Shown here: in pieces, positions 7,081 through 11,220 of the stretch
Position numbering within the stretch: position 1 is the stretch's first letter
How the letters are laid out: every line of letters begins with the position of its first letter
NCBI GenBank assembly: GCA_937904535.1
Contig: CALELC010000130.1
Coordinates: 1-11,220, forward strand
Direction of reading: 5' to 3'
Source: an uncultured Planctomycetaceae bacterium
GTDB taxonomy: Bacteria; Planctomycetota; Planctomycetia; Pirellulales; Pirellulaceae
DNA length: 11,220 nucleotides
Program-made: the position numbers and the translations under genes
Notes under the pieces: model-generated
Database searches by the model: none
What the model was told of the DNA's origin: nothing
The model's input: only the letters and a program-made list of their open reading frames with translations

Positions 7081-7123
7081 AAATGAAAAGAGGGTGACAT
7101 CCAGCGAACTGAATGCCACCCTC
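7081..7123 (-). terminator. Intrinsic terminator of the YTV gene
   Basis: On the minus strand GAGGGTGGCAT (7123-7113) pairs with ATGTCACCCTC (7100-7090) with one mismatch (C/A), around a 12-base loop. It is followed directly by TTTTCATTT. It sits about 100 bases after the YTV stop. Stem plus T-run make this the best intrinsic terminator in the window. Confidence 0.75.
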
Positions 7124-7174
7124 CCCTATCAACGCGTCCTGCAATCCTCGTTCGGAATCAGTTCGGACCGTCGC

Positions 7175-7200
7175 AGGCCGGCCCCGTGGGGAACCGGCCT
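7175..7200 (-). terminator. Secondary 3'-UTR hairpin of the YTV gene
   Basis: AGGCCGG (7175-7181) pairs with CCGGCCT (7194-7200), with CCC/GGG able to extend inside. It lies 22 bases beyond the YTV stop and ahead of the T-run terminator. It has no T-run of its own, so it may stabilise the mRNA 3' end rather than terminate. Confidence 0.4.
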
Positions 7201-7222
7201 GGATCGGGCACCGAGGGCGTGC

Positions 7223-8821
7223 TTAGCAGCCGCAACCACGAGCGGCCGGTGCGGGGCAGCAGGGGTTGCAAACCGGAGCACACACGGTGACCGGCACTTC
7301 GCGGCAGATCACTTTGGGTACGCAGACGGTGACGCAGTAAGGTTCGCAAACCTCACGGCACTTCTTGACCTTGATGGTCTCTTGGTAGCACTCTTGGCGG
7401 TAAACCGTGTGGCAAACCGTCTTGGTGCGGCATTCGGGAACCATCTTGCACACGTTGTAGCAGACGGTCTTGGTGCGGCATTCGGGAACCATCTTGCAGA
7501 CCGTGTAGGTGCAGGTCTTCTGACGGCACTCGGTTTCCATGCGGCAAACCGTGTAGTTGCAAACCTTCGTGCGGCACTCGGGAACCATGCGGCAGACGGT
7601 GTAGTTGCACACCTTCTGACGGCATTCGGTTTCCATCCGGCAAACCGTGTAGGTGCAGGTCTTGGTGCGGCACTCGGGGACCATCTTGCACACGGTGTAG
7701 GTGCAGGTCTTGGTGCGGCACTCGGGGACCATGTGGCACACGGTGTAGGTGCAGGTCTTGGTGCGGCACTCGGGGACCAGCTTGCACACGGTGTACGGGA
7801 CTTCACGAGTGCAGCACTCGGTCACGTACTTGGTGCAAACGATTTCCTTCGTTTCGCAGGTCGGAACCCAAACCTTCTTGCAAATCGTCTTCGGCGGGCA
7901 CTGCACGCACTCGACGCGGCATTCACCGGGGCAGTACACGCAGCGGCAAGTGCAAGGGTCGAAGACCCACTTGCCCGGCTCGCGAACCGTCCGACGGATG
8001 ACCGGACCAGGGACTTCTTCGGTCACGGTTTCCCAGTGGCCGCCTTTGACCTGGATCGTCTTGGTGTACTGCACCGGCTTGGTGACGGTGTAGTGCTCGG
8101 TCCGAGTCTTCTGTTCTTGGACCTTGTTGTAAACCGTGTAGTTGATCTCACGGGTCTTGGTCTCGTACACCGGCTTCATCACGGTGTAGTTGATTTCCCG
8201 AGTCTTGGTCTCGTACACCGGCTTCATCACCGTGTAGTTGATCTCACGGGTCTTGGTCTCGTACACCGGCTTTTGGACGGTGTAGTTGATCACCCGCTGC
8301 TTCTGCTCGTACACCGGTTTCATCACGGTGTAGTTGATCGTCTTCTGCTTGGTCTCGTACACCGGCTTTTGGACGGTGTAGTTGATCACTTTGGTCTTGG
8401 TTTCATAGACCGGCTTCATCACGGTGTAGTTGATTTCGCGCGTCTTCTGTTCGACGTGCGGGACCATGACCGTGTACTGAACTTCGCGGGTCTGGGTCTC
8501 GGGCACGCAGCGGGTACGATTGACCACTTGGTCTTCGTAGTACGTCTCGAACCGCTTGCGATACCGAGTTTGCTGCTGCTGCTCGTAAACCGTTTCACGA
8601 ACGGTCCGCATCACGGTGTAGGCACCACAACCGGCTTCACTGGAGCCGACAGCGCTGCCGTCAGCTTCAGCGCTGGCCTGTTCGCCGGCGCCTTCCGCAA
8701 CCACCGAGCCGCCACAACAGCCTTGATAGCTGATCGCGCCGCAATACGCAGCGTCGGCGGGTTTCGCTCCCGCGGCGATCGCCGTGATCGCCAAGGCGGG
8801 AATCATCCACAGCCTTTTCAT
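7223..8821 (-). CDS. YTV-repeat, cysteine-rich secreted cell-wall protein
   Basis: Planctomycete YTV-family protein (Pfam YTV), a group reported as surface/cell-wall proteins in Rhodopirellula; 532 residues. The start is the ATG at 8819-8821: GGAG lies 7 bases upstream and a signal peptide follows (MKRLWMIPALAI..., ADA before Ala25). An upstream in-frame start at 8887 would bury that peptide. Layout: Ala/Gly/Ser-rich linker (28-66); Arg/Gln/Tyr-rich segment (68-115); array A, nine 16-residue units (116-259) of the type YTVMKPVYETKTREIN, lacking Cys; a linker with GxWVFDPCTCRCVYC and about 12 Cys (260-342); array B, eight 16-residue units (343-470) such as YTVCKMVPECRTKTCT, three Cys each; and a Cys-rich tail ending CGC. 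I count about 53 Cys. Likely role: oxidised, cross-linked surface structure. It stands alone, with its own terminator at 7081-7123. Confidence 0.88.
   Translation of the reverse strand: MKRLWMIPALAITAIAAGAKPADAAYCGAISYQGCCGGSVVAEGAGEQASAEADGSAVGSSEAGCGAYTVMRTVRETVYEQQQQTRYRKRFETYYEDQVVNRTRCVPETQTREVQYTVMVPHVEQKTREINYTVMKPVYETKTKVINYTVQKPVYETKQKTINYTVMKPVYEQKQRVINYTVQKPVYETKTREINYTVMKPVYETKTREINYTVMKPVYETKTREINYTVYNKVQEQKTRTEHYTVTKPVQYTKTIQVKGGHWETVTEEVPGPVIRRTVREPGKWVFDPCTCRCVYCPGECRVECVQCPPKTICKKVWVPTCETKEIVCTKYVTECCTREVPYTVCKLVPECRTKTCTYTVCHMVPECRTKTCTYTVCKMVPECRTKTCTYTVCRMETECRQKVCNYTVCRMVPECRTKVCNYTVCRMETECRQKTCTYTVCKMVPECRTKTVCYNVCKMVPECRTKTVCHTVYRQECYQETIKVKKCREVCEPYCVTVCVPKVICREVPVTVCAPVCNPCCPAPAARGCGC
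7412..7795 (-). repeat. Array B: eight 48-bp coding repeats, Cys-rich units
   Basis: Eight direct 48-bp units encode YTVCxMxxECRxKxC-type peptides; a degenerate ninth (HTVYRQEC) follows. Units 1-3 (at the 7795 end) share an identical 37-base core and differ mainly at the codons after YTVC. Units 4 and 6 carry METECRQK while 5 and 7 carry VPECRTK, giving a 96-bp higher-order period. In units 7 and 8 the last Cys moves from position 15 to 16. Confidence 0.85.
8045..8476 (-). repeat. Array A: nine 48-bp coding repeats, Lys/Thr/Glu-rich units
   Basis: Nine direct 48-bp units encode YTV-x-KPVYETKT-type peptides without any Cys. Units 2-7 are close (KPVYE with T or Q changes); the first (YTVMVPHV) and last two (YTVYNKV, YTVTKPVQ) are degenerate, as expected at array edges. 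Synonymous differences between identical peptides show the copies are not all recent. Confidence 0.85.
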
Positions 8822-9190
8822 GCTCTTTCTCCGAAGTTTTTTCGTACGTTGGATTGATAGGACGCAGCAACCGGCACTACCCCCCACGGGCGGCCGCTGT
8901 CACCGATCTCTTCTGCCCGGCCCGGAGACTCATCACGCTTAGACGAGCAGCGTGGTAAGACATGAGGATGAGGAAGAAGATTAGTGGTGCACGGTCTAAA
9001 TCGTCTGCGAATGAAATGTGGATCACGTAAACCGGGGATCAAAGCAAAAAAGGGTGTTTTGGTGAGTCTGGGATGTCTGTCCGTTCCGCTGGTAACGATT
9101 ATGCCGACCAGCTAAGATGGTTGGCCCTCCCCGCGGACCGGATCGCCGCTGTGGATCCCCAAGCAACCGTGGATCATCTCGGGACCTCGG
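8822..9190. other. Divergent spacer between the YTV gene and rex
   Basis: About 370 bases that must hold promoters for both divergent genes. On the minus strand TTGCTG, an 18-base spacer and TACGAA precede the YTV start by about 30 bases, a poor match. A stem CACGCT/AGCGTG (8934-8954) lies in the YTV leader. AT-rich sequence near 9040-9060 (CAAAGCAAAAAAGG) could be upstream promoter DNA. No copy of the known Rex operator TTGTGAAnnnnTTCACAA is visible. Confidence 0.4.
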
Positions 9191-9949
9191 ATGAACGCTC
9201 CAACGGCATCGGTACGTCTGCCCACCGCCGCGGTCGGTCGAATGAGCCTGTACTTGCGCGAATCGCAGCGGCTGGCTGAAGCCGGCAGATTCTCGGTCAG
9301 CAGCACGGAGTTAGGACGCTGTTTGGATGTTTCGCCGGCCGTTGTCCGCAAAGATTTGGCGGCGATTGGAGCGGTCGGACGTCGCGGCCTGGGGTATCCG
9401 ATCGCCGCTTTGATGGACCGCATCGGCGTCACGCTCGGGGCCGAAATCCATTGGAACGTGGTGTTGGTGGGAGCCGGTTCACTCGGTCACGCCTTGCTGC
9501 GTTACCGCGGGCTGGAACGGCAAGGATTTCACGTCATCGCCGCGTTTGATGCCGATCCGGCGCTGGCGGGCACCTCGGTGGGCGGTGTCGAGATTCACCC
9601 CGCTGAGGAGATGGCCGCTTACGTGCGGCGACAGCGGCCGCAGTTGGCGATCTTGGCGGTCCCTGCGGAAGTCGCGGCGGAGGTTGCCGCGGAATTAGCG
9701 GAGGCGGGAATTAGCGGCATCCTGAACTTCTCGCCGACGTCGCTCAAGTTGCCCAAGGGAGTCGGGCTGGTGAACGTTGACCTAGCCAGCGAGATGCAGC
9801 GGCTGGCCTTCACCGTTTCCCAGCTCGGGGTGACCGCCGGAGGGCTGTCGCAGCCAGCGGCTCCCGCGGGCGAACTTCAGCCACTTTCGTCGCGGCCGCA
9901 ACACCCGCAAAATCGGTCTGTGCCGCCTGCCCATGGGGAGCCAAATTAG
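9191..9949 (+). CDS. rex: Redox-sensing transcriptional repressor Rex
   Basis: Rex is a dimeric repressor that reads the NADH/NAD+ ratio: NADH binding releases it from operators of fermentation and respiration genes. The 252-residue product has the two expected domains. A winged helix (about 8-80) includes YLRESQRL, the recognition region SSTELGRCLDVSPAVVRKDL (37-56) and GRRGLGYP (63-70). A Rossmann domain (about 87-205) has the dinucleotide motif GAGSLG (94-99), AAFDADP (117-123), LAVPAEVA (155-162) and GILNFSP (176-182); NVDLAS (195-200) opens the domain-swap helix. The ATG at 9191 gives a family-like N-terminus; the ATG at 9242 would cut the first helix. The Shine-Dalgarno is weak. Residues 213-252 are a Pro/Gln/Ser-rich tail beyond the usual length of about 210. 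Monocistronic, plus strand, 77 bases before a tRNA gene. Confidence 0.93.
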   Translation: MNAPTASVRLPTAAVGRMSLYLRESQRLAEAGRFSVSSTELGRCLDVSPAVVRKDLAAIGAVGRRGLGYPIAALMDRIGVTLGAEIHWNVVLVGAGSLGHALLRYRGLERQGFHVIAAFDADPALAGTSVGGVEIHPAEEMAAYVRRQRPQLAILAVPAEVAAEVAAELAEAGISGILNFSPTSLKLPKGVGLVNVDLASEMQRLAFTVSQLGVTAGGLSQPAAPAGELQPLSSRPQHPQNRSVPPAHGEPN

Positions 9950-9977
9950 AAATTGCAAAATCCGCGTGAGGGCCTCT

Positions 9978-10005
9978 TTGGCAACTCAGACGTTTTTGCT
10001 ACACT
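9978..10005 (+). promoter_or_regulatory. Sigma70-type promoter of the tRNA-Gln gene
   Basis: TTGGCA (9978-9983, five of six consensus bases) and TACACT (10000-10005, four of six) are separated by 16 bases. Transcription would begin near 10012, about 15 bases before the mature tRNA. This is the best -35/-10 pair in the window. Confidence 0.6.
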
Positions 10006-10026
10006 CCCGCCCACACAAGCCAACCC

Positions 10027-10098
10027 TGCCCCGTGGTGTAATCGGCAACACTACTGATTTTGGTTCAGTCATTCTAGGTTCGAGTCCTAGCGGGGTAG
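10027..10098 (+). tRNA. tRNA-Gln (anticodon TTG)
   Basis: A complete cloverleaf can be drawn. The acceptor stem TGCCCCG (10027-10033) pairs with CGGGGTA (10091-10097, one G.U pair), with G98 as discriminator, as usual for Gln. The D arm is GTG...CAC with loop TAATCGGCAA. The anticodon stem ACTGA/TCAGT holds loop TTTTGGT, giving anticodon TTG at 10060-10062. The T arm is CTAGG/CCTAG with loop TTCGAGT. The 3' CCA is not encoded. The variable loop is short (class I). It reads CAA codons, and CAG by wobble. Confidence 0.96.
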
Positions 10099-10100
10099 CT

Positions 10101-10123
10101 GGCCAGCACTGAGTGCTTTGGGC
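10101..10123. terminator. Hairpin between tRNA-Gln and the convergent patatin gene
   Basis: GGCC (10101-10104) and AGCAC (10105-10109) pair with GTGCT (10113-10117) and GGCC (10120-10123), with a TTG bulge. ATCTTTTG follows on the plus strand near 10130-10137, inside the end of the convergent gene. Plausible terminator for the tRNA transcript and perhaps both directions. Confidence 0.4.
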
Positions 10124-10127
10124 CGCT

Positions 10128-11220
10128 CTATCTTTTGCGTCGCACCAACCGCGTTGTTGTTTCCTCAGTGGTTGGTTTCGCGGACTTGGCTCGGCCATTG
10201 CTTTGATGAGGCGCCGGGGCAGGTTGCCGCTTTCGCAGGTTTGAAATCGCCTCTCGCGCGGCGGATTGCAGGGCCTCTAGTGAGGGGTTTTTGCATGCTT
10301 GGCGCAGTCCGCGAAGCACTTCACGTCTGTGTTCGTCTGACATTTCCGAAATCTGTACCAGCAGCCGAATGGCTTTTGCTCCGGTCGTGGCGTTGGTGGT
10401 CCAGCGAGCGACCTCTGCCAAAGGCGCGATTACCTGCTTGAGGTCGATCTGCTCGTCGTCGCTTGAGAGTTGGTCGAGCCAGGTGATTGCTCGCTGAACG
10501 GCGTCGTTTTGCTCGGCTCTCTGGGCATTGGCGTGGAGCAGGTTTGCCAGTGGCGACACCGCCCGCTGGTCGAAGTGCTCGCTCATTGCGGAGTGCAGTG
10601 AGATGCCGTCGTCATGTGCTGGCAATTGTGCCAACAGGTCAGCGGCAAGGCTCAGATCGCTTCCGAAGTTTGCCAAAGCCGTTGCAATCTGACCGTCACC
10701 GCTCTCAGGGTTCCAGTTCTTGATCAATTCCTGGATTTGATTGCGCACGCGGTTGTGGATTGCGGTTACGCCGAAATTATCGCGTCCCAGTAGGCGGTCG
10801 CACACCCTGTTCAGGTTCCATGGGGCATCCGCGGACCATAGCGAAGGCTCGCGGTCCTTGCGGTCAACGCCTTGCGGGTCGGGCAGCTCGCGGCAGAGGT
10901 CGATCCCCGAGTGAAATCCCAATCGCCGATAGGCTTCAAACTGGGCTTCGTCAAATGCTTGGTCAAGCGTCGATTCGTGAGGAAACTCGGTGTGTCTGAA
11001 GGCATAGTTGCAAAGCTGCAGGCCTTCATCTCCGGTCAGGCAGGGCTTGATGTAGATTAGCCGGCCTTCAAATTCTGGATGTTCGCAGTTTCCATGGGAA
11101 TCCGCTGCCCCGCATTCCGGATACAGGATCTTAGCTACAAAGAAGTGCCGCTTTTCCGTTTGTTGAGCAAATCTCTTAAACAGTCGATCCACGATTTCAT
11201 GTCGTGCGCGGGTGCCGGCG
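10128..11220 (-). CDS. Patatin-related protein, C-terminal part (N-terminus beyond the right edge)
   Basis: The frame is open to the right edge (ending, in protein order, ARHEIVDRLFKRF), so the GTG at 11190-11192 is very probably internal and the gene is cut. Numbering from that GTG: RLIYIKPCLTGDE (44-56) and FPHESTLDQAFDEAQFE (70-86) followed by YRRLGFHSG match a block I know from the C-terminal side of large bacterial patatin-related (phospholipase A-like) proteins. The Ser-Asp dyad and GxSxG motif would lie outside the window, so activity cannot be judged. Residues 125-320 look alpha-helical with Leu/Ala-rich segments. The last 35 residues are a basic, Pro/Thr/Lys-rich tail ending RRKR. 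The gene is convergent with tRNA-Gln, 29 bases away. Local base use seems slightly less GC-rich than that of its neighbours. The family is inferred from the motif block. Confidence 0.6.
   Translation of the reverse strand, partial: AGTRARHEIVDRLFKRFAQQTEKRHFFVAKILYPECGAADSHGNCEHPEFEGRLIYIKPCLTGDEGLQLCNYAFRHTEFPHESTLDQAFDEAQFEAYRRLGFHSGIDLCRELPDPQGVDRKDREPSLWSADAPWNLNRVCDRLLGRDNFGVTAIHNRVRNQIQELIKNWNPESGDGQIATALANFGSDLSLAADLLAQLPAHDDGISLHSAMSEHFDQRAVSPLANLLHANAQRAEQNDAVQRAITWLDQLSSDDEQIDLKQVIAPLAEVARWTTNATTGAKAIRLLVQISEMSDEHRREVLRGLRQACKNPSLEALQSAAREAISNLRKRQPAPAPHQSNGRAKSAKPTTEETTTRLVRRKR

Noticed and set aside
6470..7119. Minus-strand frames of 75-137 codons in the long spacer (6470-6712, 6633-6860, 6706-7119).
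   Set aside because: They overlap one another, are Arg/Ser/Pro-rich without domain character, and one runs through the YTV terminator.
7412..8476. Regular 48-base repeats that superficially resemble a CRISPR array.
   Set aside because: The period is contiguous with no unique spacers, the units encode in-frame YTV peptides, and they lie within a signal-peptide gene.
7073..8857. A 594-codon open frame on the plus strand, antisense to the whole YTV gene, with repeated Val-Val-Asp and His-Arg-Leu units.
   Set aside because: It mirrors the 48-bp repeats of the YTV gene; its lack of stops follows from that gene's codon use. It has no domain, no signal peptide and no ribosome site, while the minus-strand product is a recognised family.
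9012..9035. AATGTGGATCACGTA as a possible Rex operator upstream of rex.
   Set aside because: It keeps only part of the TTGTGA...TCACAA symmetry and has the wrong spacing between half-sites.
5231..9969. AAATCCGCGTGA occurs in two spacers (5231-5242 and 9958-9969).
   Set aside because: A few identical 12-base pairs are expected by chance in a window of this size, and the two copies are in different orientation relative to their genes.

Overview
The window looks like chromosomal DNA of a planctomycete, most likely a Rhodopirellula/Pirellulaceae relative. The sequence is GC-rich. The clearest marker is a 532-residue secreted protein built of YTV repeats, a family described from planctomycetes (Pfam YTV). 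A DUF1573-type secreted protein, a BBP7-like outer-membrane barrel and long untranslated spacers fit the same group. No mobile element, CRISPR array or phage gene is visible.

Layout. (1) 1-2050, plus: GH57 glucan-processing enzyme, cut by the left edge. (2) 2051-2447: spacer with no convincing gene. (3) 2448-3359, plus: aldo/keto reductase with an intact catalytic tetrad and a clipped N-terminus. (4) 3360-3579: two hairpins between convergent genes. (5) 3580-5094, minus: signal-peptide protein ending in Trp, probably an outer-membrane beta-barrel, starting at TTG. (6) 5095-5394: spacer with a long hairpin. (7) 5395-6384, minus: secreted DUF1573/ASH-like protein. (8) 6385-7222: about 840 bases without a gene, holding a two-copy imperfect repeat, an AT-rich patch, a run of GC-rich stem-loops and the terminator of the next gene. 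(9) 7223-8821, minus: YTV protein with one cysteine-free and one cysteine-rich array, both of 16-residue period. (10) 9191-9949, plus: redox-sensing repressor Rex. (11) 10027-10098, plus: tRNA-Gln(TTG) with a good promoter. (12) 10128 to the right edge, minus: C-terminal part of a patatin-related protein.

Genes working together. Nothing here reads as one operon or pathway; most genes have their own spacer or terminator. Three consecutive minus-strand genes (outer-membrane barrel, DUF1573, YTV) encode exported proteins and form a loose cell-envelope neighbourhood, but the terminators between them argue for separate transcription. GH57 and the aldo/keto reductase could both concern carbohydrate metabolism, and Rex would sense NADH/NAD+, but a functional link is only inference.

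I do not see a convincing undescribed multi-gene system. The items most worth a second look are the two-chemistry YTV protein with its nested repeat history, the stem-loop cluster at 6971-7048 with two mutually exclusive pairings, and the altered active-site surroundings of the GH57 enzyme.
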